Shown: positions 26,118 through 35,486, counted from the stretch's first letter. The stretch: 64,000 bases of DNA from Paraflavisolibacter caeni (GCF_025628885.1 NZ_JAOTIF010000013.1:1-64000); one strand, 5' to 3'. Notes: generated from the letters alone by a model not told the origin. Made by a program: numbers and translations.

Positions 26118-27044
26118 TTATTGCCTTTTGACTTCATGATGCACAGGCGGCAAACTTTGTAAATAAGAATAGAGTGCATGAACCTGGTTTTCGGTTAAAT
26201 GAGTAAACTTAGGCATGGGAGGGCTGAGTTTTTTCCCCGTAGGTCTTATTCCTTCAGTGACAGCCTTTCGAAAATCTTCTTCACTAAAATTTCCGATTCC
26301 CGTTTGCTTATCGGGCGTTAGATTAGGTCCATACAGTTTTTTTCCAGACGGGCCTTTTAATTTCATGCCTCCTACTAAAAATCCTTTTGTCTTTTCCGCA
26401 TCCAAATAATTCAGCGTTCTTGCTTTTTGGGAGTGACAATGATAACAGCCAATAACCGCTACCAGGTAACGGCCATAAGCCACCGGACTGTTTTCGTCAG
26501 GTCTGGGAACTCCTTTGTTATAAGGCTGAGGGCTGGCCAGATGCCGCAGACCGATCTTACCGATTAAATTGATATGGGTTTTACCCACCGTGGTATCTGC
26601 TGCCTCCAGGCTCGAATCGTTTGATCGCAGGTAAAGAATTATATCATTAACGTCTTCATCCGCCATCATAGGCCGCATCATGTAGGGCATGAATTTTCCA
26701 GTCTTGCTGATACCGGTTTTAAGAAGATAAAATAATTCGGCATCGGTGTATTGCGGCGGAATCCCATGGGTTGTGGAATGGGTAAGGTTGGCGGAATAAA
26801 GCGTGCCGGCAATTTTGGGCAGGTCATTCAAATGTTTGCCGACAAATTTGTTTATAGTACGATCATAGTGGCAACCACCGCAAATATTGAATACCAGATT
26901 TTTCCCTCTTTCAAACGAGTCAGTTTTTTGAGTCACTGTAAATTGATCAGTGGTAGTTTTGAAATACATATTGCAACCGCAAATCAACAAAGTCAAAAAG
27001 CCTGCAACTATTAATTTCTTCTGTGGTTTTCTAAATAAAGCCAT
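26118..27044 (-). CDS. Diheme cytochrome c lipoprotein
   Basis: 308 residues. N-terminal membrane anchor with lipobox LLICGC (Cys ~24). Two CXXCH heme sites: CGGCH at 55-59 and CYHCH at 200-204, each in its own c-type domain; MPYMMRPMMADED and MPKFTHLTENQVHALYSYL supply likely Met ligands. It probably carries electrons at the periplasmic face or outer membrane. No oxidase or dehydrogenase partner lies beside it. Confidence 0.9.
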   Translation of the reverse strand: MALFRKPQKKLIVAGFLTLLICGCNMYFKTTTDQFTVTQKTDSFERGKNLVFNICGGCHYDRTINKFVGKHLNDLPKIAGTLYSANLTHSTTHGIPPQYTDAELFYLLKTGISKTGKFMPYMMRPMMADEDVNDIILYLRSNDSSLEAADTTVGKTHINLIGKIGLRHLASPQPYNKGVPRPDENSPVAYGRYLVAVIGCYHCHSQKARTLNYLDAEKTKGFLVGGMKLKGPSGKKLYGPNLTPDKQTGIGNFSEEDFRKAVTEGIRPTGKKLSPPMPKFTHLTENQVHALYSYLQSLPPVHHEVKRQ

Positions 27045-27224
27045 AGCGATAACATTATGACTCGTGGATGGATTATAGTGCGATTGGATCTGAAATGGTC
27101 CAGTAGTTATGCATCAGTAGCGTGATGTGTACCAGTGGAACAAGCACCACAATTATGCCATAAAATACTGAAGACTCTGTAAAATGACTTACGGCTGATA
27201 TTAACGAGTTTAAAGGTTCGGCAG

Positions 27225-28112
27225 TTAACTTAGACTGTCTGCAATTTTTTCCAACACGTCCTCAATGTAACGGATATAGATTGAGACATGTCCTTCACCT
27301 TCTTTATAATAAATTGCATGGTGAGGTATTTGTTGTTCTATGGCATGGGGGTGTTGATTGATGATTTCGACATCTTCAGATCCCCACCAATAGAAGACAG
27401 GTTGCGTGATACCGGTCAAAGAAAAGCCGTAGTCGTTGAAATAACCGGCAGCTTCTTTTACAGCACCAGTACTCCCATAACGGCAAGCTTCCTGTAGTGT
27501 TATAGATGCCACCTGCATTAAATGTTTTGGATCTTTCAGGTATTCATAATCTACTTCAGGCGTACCTGCTATCCATTGAGGAAAAGACCGGGTAATTTCT
27601 TTTTTTGCCAGATAATTTAATATGCCTTCTAAAATAAGGGGTGTATTAGAGGCGCTTGCGAAATAATATTTATTCCTTTTCATTTCTTCGAAAAGACCAG
27701 GTGTGCTTAAAGGGATGGTAAAGCCTGCTATCATAAAGACAGCCGGTATCAGCTCAGGGTATTTGTGCGCTATTGCCAGTGCATAAGGACCGCCACCCGA
27801 CCAGCATAAGACAGGGCATTGCCTGATATTTTTATGCCTGAGTAATTCGGCAGCATCATCAGCAAAAGATAGAAATGTGCCTTCGGGGTGCAAAGTTGAA
27901 AAACCCATGCCCGGGCGGTCAATAGATAATAATTGTAAGTGATGCTTTTGCAAAAGGGCAATCATATCTATCCCATAAACAGATGGCAGTAAAGGCTCGA
28001 GCCGAGAACTGGGCGTGCCATGAAAATACAAAACCGGCCGCCCATCCGATGGGCCGAAAATGTTGTAATCAAGTGCTCTCCCGTCGGGCAGTTGAATAGA
28101 GTCCTGAATCAT
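27225..28112 (-). CDS. Alpha/beta hydrolase
   Basis: 295 residues from ATG 28112. The frame opens further to 28223, but that part is unlike the family and crosses the terminator hairpin of the upstream gene. Fold features: oxyanion loop YFHGTPSSR, nucleophile motif CWSGGGP (Ser near 105), acid in WWGSEDVEI and histidine in GEGHVSIY. No signal peptide; a cytoplasmic esterase or peptidase-like hydrolase of unknown substrate. Confidence 0.82.
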   Translation of the reverse strand: MIQDSIQLPDGRALDYNIFGPSDGRPVLYFHGTPSSRLEPLLPSVYGIDMIALLQKHHLQLLSIDRPGMGFSTLHPEGTFLSFADDAAELLRHKNIRQCPVLCWSGGGPYALAIAHKYPELIPAVFMIAGFTIPLSTPGLFEEMKRNKYYFASASNTPLILEGILNYLAKKEITRSFPQWIAGTPEVDYEYLKDPKHLMQVASITLQEACRYGSTGAVKEAAGYFNDYGFSLTGITQPVFYWWGSEDVEIINQHPHAIEQQIPHHAIYYKEGEGHVSIYIRYIEDVLEKIADSLS

Positions 28113-28150
28113 CGTAATGGGCTTGTGGGTGAATGAAATATTATTGTAGC

Positions 28151-28199
28151 AAAGGCAAAGCTCAGGCCGATGTTTATCCCGGTACGAAGCTTTGCCTTT
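28151..28199 (-). terminator. Inverted repeat after the M42 peptidase gene
   Basis: AAAGGCAAAGCT pairs with AGCTTTGCCTTT (12 bp) around a 25-base loop, between the M42 gene and the hydrolase gene. The loop is longer than usual and there is no strong T-run, so it may be a weak terminator or an RNA-stability element. Confidence 0.5.
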
Positions 28200-28226
28200 T
28201 GAGAGCGTATATATTTCAACCAAATC

Positions 28227-29351
28227 TTAGCTAAAGTAGCTAAGATTTGTTTTAGGAGTAATTGTCAGCAGTGTTTCGTACATGAGCTGAATGGTTTGTT
28301 CAATGTCATTCCGGTGCAACATCTCTACTGTTGTGTGCATATAACGGAGTGGAATGGAAATTAACACAGAGGGACAACCGTCGTTGGCATAAGCAAATGA
28401 GTCGGTATCTGTGCCGGTACTACGGGATACAGCTCTTAGCTGCACAGGAATAGACTTATGTTCGGCCACATCCTGCACCAGCTGGAGTAGTTTATTATGA
28501 ACTGCAGGACCTAAGGATAAAGAAGGTCCTTTTCCGCAGGAAGTTTCCCCTTCAATGTTTTTATTGATCATTGGTGTGGAGGTATCGTGTGTTACGTCGG
28601 TAATGATGGCCACATTGGGTTTGATGCGGCGGGCAATCATTTCGGCGCCACGAAGGCCTATTTCTTCCTGAACAGCATTAACTATATATAAACTGTAGGG
28701 AAGTTTCTTTTTGTTGGCTTTCAGCTGGCGGGCCACTTCTGCGATCATAAAGCCACCAATGCGGTTATCGAATGCACGGCCAATAAAATAATTATTAGCC
28801 AGTTCATCAAAGCCTTCCTGGTAAGTAACCACATTGCCTACAAAAATTCCCAGGTCTTCTATTTCTTTCTTAGATCTTGCACCACAATCCAAAAACAAGT
28901 TTTCCACTTTAGGGGCCTGCTCTTTTTCAGGATTATTGATACGGGTATGAATAGCAGGCCATCCGAATACGGCTTTTACAGGGCCTTTTTTTCCGTGGAT
29001 GATCACTCTCTGGCCTGGTGCTATCTGGTGGTCCACGCCTCCATTTCGCTTCAGATAGATCAAACCATCATTGTTGATATAATTCACAAACCAGCTGATC
29101 TCATCGGCATGGGCTTCAATTACTACCCTGAATGGCTGACCAGGATTGATAATGCCTACAGCTGTACCATAAGGGTCGGTCATTTCTTCATCAATAAAGG
29201 GCCTGATGTAATCGAGCCACATTTGCTGCCCTGAGGATTCGAAGCCTACCGGAGATGGGTTATTGATATAGTTTTTTAAGAACTGCAGGGCTTCATTGGA
29301 TAAAATAGATTTCGCTTTTGCTTCCTTTGTTTTTTTCACTGCTTTTGCCAT
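28227..29351 (-). CDS. M42 family aminopeptidase
   Basis: 374 residues. Metal-binding motifs typical of M42/FrvX: EAHADEISW (first His-Asp), GRAFDNRIGG (bridging Asp), VQEEIGLRGA (catalytic Glu pair), DVTHDTSTP, and a C-terminal RYMHTTVE histidine. M42 enzymes are cytosolic, dodecameric, cobalt- or zinc-dependent aminopeptidases that trim peptides. A TACATTTG promoter box precedes the start. Confidence 0.93.
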   Translation of the reverse strand: MAKAVKKTKEAKAKSILSNEALQFLKNYINNPSPVGFESSGQQMWLDYIRPFIDEEMTDPYGTAVGIINPGQPFRVVIEAHADEISWFVNYINNDGLIYLKRNGGVDHQIAPGQRVIIHGKKGPVKAVFGWPAIHTRINNPEKEQAPKVENLFLDCGARSKKEIEDLGIFVGNVVTYQEGFDELANNYFIGRAFDNRIGGFMIAEVARQLKANKKKLPYSLYIVNAVQEEIGLRGAEMIARRIKPNVAIITDVTHDTSTPMINKNIEGETSCGKGPSLSLGPAVHNKLLQLVQDVAEHKSIPVQLRAVSRSTGTDTDSFAYANDGCPSVLISIPLRYMHTTVEMLHRNDIEQTIQLMYETLLTITPKTNLSYFS

Positions 29352-29368
29352 AGTTCCAATTTATTCTT

Positions 29369-29376
29369 CAAATGTA
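29369..29376 (-). promoter_or_regulatory. -7 box of the M42 gene
   Basis: Minus-strand TACATTTG fits TAnnTTTG; the start codon is 18 bases downstream. No -33 element is evident because the upstream DNA is the repeat region at 29383-29438. Confidence 0.5.
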
Positions 29377-29382
29377 ATTTAG

Positions 29383-29438
29383 GAATGACGAATGTTTCGA
29401 ATCCGCCAGAGGCGGACAAGTTGCGAATGACGAATTTA
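29383..29438. repeat. Heptad-phased spacer with two GAATGACGAAT copies and a perfect dyad
   Basis: Eight 7-bp units. GAATGAC units at 29383 and 29425 are exactly 42 bp (six units) apart, and between them lies the perfect dyad TCCGCC-AGA-GGCGGA (29402-29416). Confidence 0.75.
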
Positions 29439-29448
29439 GGGAAAAATG

Positions 29449-30303
29449 TTATGAGGAGAAATACTTCGCCAATGGGAGTAATAGGGCGGAGAGCATCATT
29501 AAGCCATCTAATATAAAGTAGTAGAAATAGTCGGAGATGTTGCGTTTTGAGGGCTGATAAAGAATGGCGACAAGAATGCCCGGAATGATCAAGGCAGTAG
29601 CATAAGGAAGAGAAATTCCCTGAAAGTACATTAGTATTCCTGTCATAAAAAAGGCGATCATGGATCCCCAGAAGACAATATCTACCCCCCTTTCGTCGAA
29701 TTGGGTGATCATGCTCCTGATGCCGGCTTTGCGGTCTTCTTCCCTGTCCCGGTAGTCAAACAAGATACAGATCGGATAAATCAGGTAGAAGCGGTTGACG
29801 ACAAATGTAAGCTGGCTGTTCGACCAGCTATGATCATATAATTCCAGGGGCAGGAAGGCTGTTATGTGTGTCCATGCATAGGCAAGAAATATTGTTTTTG
29901 CAATGGCAATCCTTCTTAAAAACAGTGAAGGCTGGAAAGGCATCTTAGGTGCAGAGTATAGGAAAGTAATAAAGGCTGTTGCCAATAGCCATTGCCAGTG
30001 TTCTCTTAATTGCCAAACGTAATAAACTGATGCTACCAGGCTAACGAGGAACAAAGAGAGATGGAGCCATTTGTTGCGCACTGACCAATTGGTTCTGTAA
30101 GACCCTCCAAAAGCAGCCGGGGTCAAATACCAATGGAAACTGTAGCTGCAGAGTGAACCTGCAAACACAAAAAATATGAAGTCGTAGTGTACAGGCAGAT
30201 GAAAAATGTAGAACGACTGCCAAACCATGATCACTGCGCAGAACGCAATGTATAAGCTGCTGAAAACAAAAAAATCGAATGATGCTTTTAGAACCCGAAC
30301 CAA
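29449..30303 (-). CDS. UbiA-like prenyltransferase-family membrane protein lacking the first Asp motif
   Basis: 284 residues with about eight membrane helices. The second catalytic-type motif is present as FDYRDREEDRKAGIRS (near 190-205), as in UbiA enzymes. The first NDxxDxxxD motif expected near residue 50-60 is absent; the corresponding region reads SYSFHWYL. The family attaches prenyl chains to aromatic acceptors, but loss of a metal-binding motif makes activity doubtful. It lies 15 bases after the lipoprotein gene at 30319, so the two may be one transcript. Confidence 0.7.
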   Translation of the reverse strand: MVRVLKASFDFFVFSSLYIAFCAVIMVWQSFYIFHLPVHYDFIFFVFAGSLCSYSFHWYLTPAAFGGSYRTNWSVRNKWLHLSLFLVSLVASVYYVWQLREHWQWLLATAFITFLYSAPKMPFQPSLFLRRIAIAKTIFLAYAWTHITAFLPLELYDHSWSNSQLTFVVNRFYLIYPICILFDYRDREEDRKAGIRSMITQFDERGVDIVFWGSMIAFFMTGILMYFQGISLPYATALIIPGILVAILYQPSKRNISDYFYYFILDGLMMLSALLLPLAKYFSS

Positions 30304-30318
30304 AAGAAAAGACTTTTA

Positions 30319-30792
30319 TTAAGGAGTAATGTTCCTGCTCACAATTATCCTATCAATGATCGCAGTATCGCTGACATTTTTCGCTCTATCTTTTACAACA
30401 AACTTTAAGCGCAAAGTATCATTTTCATTTTTATCACTGCCAGGTATATCGATTGGGTTCAACCCCAGTACCAGCCCGGTAGCATAGGGTAAAAGGACTT
30501 CGAATTCGCCTTTTGATTTATCCGGAAATTCCGGAATATCATATTTCAACTGATAAGGAGGGGCGAATGAGTTCATATTCAATCTTTCTCTGATCACGAT
30601 CAGCGAATCATCAACATCACCTTCTTTGTCCTTAAATTCAAGACGAACACCCAGACTACCTCCCAAGGGAATAAATTCTGAGCTAACAGATTTGATCGAA
30701 ATTTTAGGTTTGGTTTCAAATTCGTTTTTTGAACAAGCCAATAGAACTAAAAGTAATGCTAAGGCGCTATAAGTAATCTTCATTCTCAACAT
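30319..30792 (-). CDS. Hypothetical lipoprotein
   Basis: 157 residues (154 if the second ATG at 30783 is used, which begins a better signal: MKITYSALALLLVLLAC). Lipobox LLAC. The body contains LEFKDKEGDVDDSL, a pattern seen in Ig-like or cadherin-like beta domains of Bacteroidota lipoproteins. No function known. Probably co-transcribed with the UbiA-like gene. Confidence 0.75.
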   Translation of the reverse strand: MLRMKITYSALALLLVLLACSKNEFETKPKISIKSVSSEFIPLGGSLGVRLEFKDKEGDVDDSLIVIRERLNMNSFAPPYQLKYDIPEFPDKSKGEFEVLLPYATGLVLGLNPIDIPGSDKNENDTLRLKFVVKDRAKNVSDTAIIDRIIVSRNITP

Positions 30793-30837
30793 TTATGGAG
30801 TAAACAAATTTAATACATTGCGTTCATTTCCAACTTT

Positions 30838-31836
30838 ATGTATTTACCTAACAGTGGCATTTTCAAACCGAACCTCAACTTTTCACAAAAAGCTTTGGAG
30901 CTTTTTCGATTTCAATATGCACATAATGCGGTCTATAAACGTTATGCTGATGCATTAAATTGTGATGCCGCTAAGGTAAACGCTATTGATCAAATACCCT
31001 TTCTGCCCATTTCTTTTTTCAAGCAGTTTCCAGTTATAACCACTACTTTCGAGCCCCAGGCAATATTTGAGAGCAGTGGCACTACAGGTATGGCAACCAG
31101 CCGGCACCTGGTAAAAGACGAAAAACTCTACGAAGAAAGTTTTATGACTGCATTTGAACAGTTCTATGGGCCGGTGAAAGATTATTGTATTTTAGGCTTA
31201 TTGCCATCTTACCTCGAGCGCAGTTCTTCATCTCTTGTATATATGGTGCAGCACATGATTGCAACCAGTAAGCATTCCCTAAGTGGGTTTTATTTATACA
31301 ATTTCGAAGAACTTTTTCAAACATTGCAGCAACTGCAGGCTTCTGGCCAGAAGACACTGCTAATCGGAGTGACTTATGCCCTACTTGATTTTGCTGCAGC
31401 TTTTCCCCTGAAGTTGAGTAACACCATCATTATGGAAACAGGAGGCATGAAAGGCAGGAAAAAAGAATTGCTACGACCGGAAGTACATGACCTGTTGAAG
31501 CAAGCCTTCGGCGTAGACCAGATCCATTCAGAATATGGCATGACCGAACTATTGTCCCAAGCCTACTCATTCAGCGATGGACTTTTTCATACACCGTCCT
31601 GGATGAAAGTCATAGTCCGGGAAGAAGATGACCCGTTGACGATCATTACAGATACTCAAAAACAGGTATCAGGAGCCATCAATATCATTGACCTCGCCAA
31701 TATTTACTCATGCTGTTTTATTGCCACAGACGATGTTGGCCGGCTTCATCCTGGTGGTACTTTTGAGGTTTTGGGCAGAATGGACAATAGTGATATCAGG
31801 GGGTGCAGTCTTTTGGCAATATCAAATTCAATTTGA
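30838..31836 (+). CDS. LuxE-like acyl-protein synthetase (ANL-type adenylating enzyme)
   Basis: 332 residues. AMP-forming features: FESSGTTGMATSRH (phosphate loop, near residue 80), HSEYGMTE near 226, and TDDVGRLHPGGTFEVLGRMDNSDIRG at the C-terminus. This matches the LuxE/acyl-protein synthetase family, which activates fatty acids as acyl-AMP. No luxC, luxD or luciferase gene is near, so bioluminescence is not implied. The 3' end overlaps the convergent response regulator by nine bases. Confidence 0.85.
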   Translation: MYLPNSGIFKPNLNFSQKALELFRFQYAHNAVYKRYADALNCDAAKVNAIDQIPFLPISFFKQFPVITTTFEPQAIFESSGTTGMATSRHLVKDEKLYEESFMTAFEQFYGPVKDYCILGLLPSYLERSSSSLVYMVQHMIATSKHSLSGFYLYNFEELFQTLQQLQASGQKTLLIGVTYALLDFAAAFPLKLSNTIIMETGGMKGRKKELLRPEVHDLLKQAFGVDQIHSEYGMTELLSQAYSFSDGLFHTPSWMKVIVREEDDPLTIITDTQKQVSGAINIIDLANIYSCCFIATDDVGRLHPGGTFEVLGRMDNSDIRGCSLLAISNSI

Positions 31837-32229
31837 GGATAACCATAACTTGCCGATTGACCGAGTAATTTCAACCAATTTATTAAATGTATCGGGCTTG
31901 GTAATAAAGCAATTTGCACCCAAGTCGTAAGACATCTGCCTGTCTTTATTAGAGGATGATGTGGTAAAAACGATGGTTGGAATTTGCCGGAAGTCTGAAT
32001 GCATCTTTAGCTCTTTCAGCGCTTCTCTTCCATCTTTGCCAGGCATGTTCAGATCTAACATAATCAGAGCAGGAAGGGTTTCACAATTTTCCAGATATTC
32101 CATCAACTTTTCGCCATTCTCAATAAATATAAAATCGGTACTGTTATAGTTAGCCTGGAAAGCGTCGCGAATTATTTCACGATCATCTGCATCATCATCA
32201 ACAATCAGGACGGAATAAACGGTGCTCAT
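31828..32229 (-). CDS. Single-domain response regulator (CheY/Rcp1-like)
   Basis: 133 residues, one receiver domain and no output domain. Acidic pocket VDDDADD (11-16), phospho-acceptor D59 in LDLNMPGKDG, and the conserved Lys in FITKP. The start codon overlaps the stop of the upstream kinase (ATGA at 32226-32229), so it is coupled to and presumably phosphorylated by that kinase. Confidence 0.93.
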   Translation of the reverse strand: MSTVYSVLIVDDDADDREIIRDAFQANYNSTDFIFIENGEKLMEYLENCETLPALIMLDLNMPGKDGREALKELKMHSDFRQIPTIVFTTSSSNKDRQMSYDLGANCFITKPDTFNKLVEITRSIGKLWLSSN

Positions 32230-35200
32230 GCAGGCAAAATTATAGTAAAAACTGCACCTTCTTCAGGACGACCTGCAGCGAATATTACACCTCCGTGGTG
32301 TTCGACAATTTTTTTACAAATCGCCAGTCCTATTCCAGAGCCTTCATATTCCGCACGTCCATGTAGCCGGTGAAATATCTGGAAGATCTTTCCTGAATAT
32401 TCATTTTCAAAACCAATTCCATTGTCTTCGAATTCAATTTTCAGGTATTGGGTTGACGGTTGCAGGCTATAATCTCCTAATTCGTCGGGTTTCAAAAACT
32501 TGTGTGTAATGTTGATGCGAGGTTGGACCCCCTCTCTCATGAACTTTAAGGAATTGCTTAAAAGGTTCTGGAACAATTGCCTGAACTGTGCCGGTATGAT
32601 GCTTGCTTCGGGCAGGTGGTCGGAAGTAATGATCGCATTTTTCTGTTCAATCTTGTATTCCAGGGTTTGCAATGTTTCGTCCAATATCGACTTCAGGCTA
32701 TAATTCTGAAATGCTTTGTTGCCTGAGATCATCGATATTGAAAGAATATCATTAATCATGGTTTGCATTCTTTGAGAAGCATCTACAATTTTATTCAGGA
32801 ACAATTTTTCATCAGGATTGGCGTCTTGCCGTTGTAGTGCGATCAGGCGGTCACCAAAAGTTGAAATCTTTCTCAGTGGTTCTTTTAAATCATGGGAAGC
32901 GACATAGGCAAACTCTTCCAAGCTGGAATTGGATTGCTCCAACTGCATAGATTTTTGTACGAGGTCTCTTTCCACCTCTTTGCGACGGTTAATATCCAGG
33001 GCAGCTCCTAATATTTGTACGGGTCTTCCATCCTGCCCTGTTTTAAATACCACCTCACGTACCAACATCCAACACCAGTTGCCAGATCTTTTTTTCATTC
33101 TGCATTCAAACTGAATCATAGAGCTATTGTGCTGGAATACCGTGGAACTGCCTTTTCTCTCCGGCAACAGCATTATATCGGCAGGATGATAAAGTTTGGA
33201 AATGAGATCACCTTTCATTTCAAGGGCTTCTTCCACGGTATACTCCAAGATGAAATAGATTTCCTTATTCACATAAACAAAGCAATCCTCTTCGACATCG
33301 TACAGGTACAAAACTGTTGGCGACGCATCTGCAAGCTGCTGGATGAAATGTTCCTGTTCTGCCAATTTGTGACCAGCTTGTACACTATCTGTTATATCAT
33401 AGGAGACATAAATCAGGCTATCTACCTTGTCGTCATTGTTCCGGCTAAAAACTGTACCATAAGAGTGCATCCATAGTAGGTTGCCCGAGCAATGCCGTAC
33501 ACGGAAAGTGAATTCTACCGTTTTATTTTCACCTTCTTTTCCATGCATGTTGGCATCGTGTAGGGCCTGATAACTCTTTTCCGTCATATCCTGCAGATCG
33601 TCCGGATGAATGATCCTCCACAACATGGAAGCGCCTTCGCTTTTCAATGTCTCCGGATCATAGCCCAAGATACTTTTAAAGCCCTGATTTACGAACAATA
33701 TCTCTTTTGTTGTTATACTAAAAACAACGATCACTGATGGAGCGGCATCTGCGATCTTCTGGATAAAGTTTTGCTGTTCCACCAATTGTTGTTCAACTTT
33801 CTTCTGCCGGGTGATATCCTGAATGGTTCCGATCATTCTCAAAGGAGAACCTGCGCCATCCGTAATCATTTCACCCCGGAGATGAACTGTTTTTAACTTA
33901 TCATGAACTATGATGCGGTATTGGTAATCAACGGTTCCATTATTAACTGATGCAGCCTTCAATAATTCGTCGACAGCTTTGATATCGTCAGGATGCCTGA
34001 AGCTCCTGATCTCTTCAAAACTGATAGTATTTCTTCCGGGCTCCAGTTCGTAGATACGTCCTATTTCCGGGGTTAACTCAACAGTTCTCTTATTATAATC
34101 ATATACGAAATGACCAACATGACTTAGTGCCTGTGCCAGTTCGTGCAATTTGTTACTGATGCGTAATTGCTCCATTAGTCTTTCTTGTTCGGTAACATCC
34201 TGATCGGTTCCTATCATATAGGCTGGTCGTCCGGCCTCATCAGTAAACAATTGAGATACAGAGTGAATAATTTTAGTTTCTCCGTTATCGGTGATAATTC
34301 TAAACTTATAATTCCTGCTTTTCTCATCATATTGCTTTTCAATGGATTTTTTAACCATTTCCCTATCATCAGGATGTACCAATTTAATAAATTGATTTAA
34401 ATTAACTTCCTCGCTTTGCGGTTCCAGTCCATAAATTTCATAGAGTTGGTCTGTCCATTCCACTTTACCGGTTTCTATATTCCAACTCCAATTTCCGAAG
34501 TTAGTCAGCATTTCAGCTTGCTTATAGATCGCTTCATTATGTTGCAACTTTTGAAGGAGTAATTGAAAAGAAGTTACATCCTGCACTGTTCCTATTACCT
34601 TTTCAATTTCACCCTGATTGTTTACAACAGGCTCACCCCGCAGATGAAGGATCTTTTCTATTTTACCTGGAAGGATAATCCTATAGTTTATATCAATTGG
34701 CTCTCCTTTTTTGAGCAAATTTTCAATTGCATCTTCTACCCGCGAGCTATCAGCAGGGTGTCTCAGCATCTGGAAATATTCATTGTCAATCTTAAAACTG
34801 GAAGGGTCCAATCCGTAAATGCGTGCCAGTTCATCTGTAAATTCAGAAGTTTTCGTCTGGACATTAAATATATAATGTCCTATATGATTGAGCGCCTGGG
34901 CTTGCTCGTACATCTTATTGGTTTGCTGCAACTGCTGCAATAACAGGAGACGTTCTGAATTGACTTTTTCGGAAAGCCTGGTTTGCTCTTCAAGCTTTTT
35001 ACGGAAAATGTCCGTATAAGTATGTGTGAATGCAGCTATAGATTGAGCAAAGAAAAAGTCGATCTCATCGATAAGGGCCAATATTTGCTCTATATGCAGG
35101 CTATACTCCGGAATTATCTGAAGAAAGCCTTTTTTCCATATATAAGTTATCCTGGCAATATCTTCTGTAGTCACATCATTTTGATCTAACTGATGCAATT

Positions 35201-35486
35201 GACTATTTACCCATTGGTTGTTTAGCCACCTATTGACAATTGTACCAATCTGTAGGTTTGAATTGCCTTCGGCAAGAAAACCAAGAAACTCGACAGAAGA
35301 TTCTTTTACAATTTCTAATAATTGTTCATGTGGCAAATGGCTCACATGTTTCATTAAAGGAATATCCAATTCCTGGCACAATTTCACTTGCAGGTCTACA
35401 TACTCCTGCAGCTTATTGTCCAGTATAAAGCGTGCAAAAGGAGGCAGGTAAACGAGGTGTTCAAGTGAAGGGCTTGCGTAATTCAT
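32226..35486 (-). CDS. Multi-PAS sensor histidine kinase
   Basis: 1086 residues, no membrane segment, so cytoplasmic. Residues ~1-165 are helical and resemble the RsbRD N-terminal (globin-like) sensor domain. A coiled coil (~165-200) leads to five PAS domains (about 201-305, 328-432, 456-560, 580-700, 720-833), several with HPxD motifs. HisKA box at H865 (ASHDLKEPLRKI), then a HATPase domain with N box QNLLSNSLKF, EDNGIGF and GSGIGLAICKKIVEHHGG. It makes up a two-component system with the overlapping receiver gene. The input signal is unknown. Confidence 0.92.
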   Translation of the reverse strand: MNYASPSLEHLVYLPPFARFILDNKLQEYVDLQVKLCQELDIPLMKHVSHLPHEQLLEIVKESSVEFLGFLAEGNSNLQIGTIVNRWLNNQWVNSQLHQLDQNDVTTEDIARITYIWKKGFLQIIPEYSLHIEQILALIDEIDFFFAQSIAAFTHTYTDIFRKKLEEQTRLSEKVNSERLLLLQQLQQTNKMYEQAQALNHIGHYIFNVQTKTSEFTDELARIYGLDPSSFKIDNEYFQMLRHPADSSRVEDAIENLLKKGEPIDINYRIILPGKIEKILHLRGEPVVNNQGEIEKVIGTVQDVTSFQLLLQKLQHNEAIYKQAEMLTNFGNWSWNIETGKVEWTDQLYEIYGLEPQSEEVNLNQFIKLVHPDDREMVKKSIEKQYDEKSRNYKFRIITDNGETKIIHSVSQLFTDEAGRPAYMIGTDQDVTEQERLMEQLRISNKLHELAQALSHVGHFVYDYNKRTVELTPEIGRIYELEPGRNTISFEEIRSFRHPDDIKAVDELLKAASVNNGTVDYQYRIIVHDKLKTVHLRGEMITDGAGSPLRMIGTIQDITRQKKVEQQLVEQQNFIQKIADAAPSVIVVFSITTKEILFVNQGFKSILGYDPETLKSEGASMLWRIIHPDDLQDMTEKSYQALHDANMHGKEGENKTVEFTFRVRHCSGNLLWMHSYGTVFSRNNDDKVDSLIYVSYDITDSVQAGHKLAEQEHFIQQLADASPTVLYLYDVEEDCFVYVNKEIYFILEYTVEEALEMKGDLISKLYHPADIMLLPERKGSSTVFQHNSSMIQFECRMKKRSGNWCWMLVREVVFKTGQDGRPVQILGAALDINRRKEVERDLVQKSMQLEQSNSSLEEFAYVASHDLKEPLRKISTFGDRLIALQRQDANPDEKLFLNKIVDASQRMQTMINDILSISMISGNKAFQNYSLKSILDETLQTLEYKIEQKNAIITSDHLPEASIIPAQFRQLFQNLLSNSLKFMREGVQPRINITHKFLKPDELGDYSLQPSTQYLKIEFEDNGIGFENEYSGKIFQIFHRLHGRAEYEGSGIGLAICKKIVEHHGGVIFAAGRPEEGAVFTIILPA

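Noticed and set aside
23582-28223. A metabolic island around the aldehyde dehydrogenase, cytochrome and hydrolase
   Set aside because: Genes are on both strands with separate terminators and no shared pathway logic.
30838-31836. Bioluminescence (lux) locus
   Set aside because: Only a LuxE-like enzyme is present; there is no luciferase, reductase complex or thioesterase.
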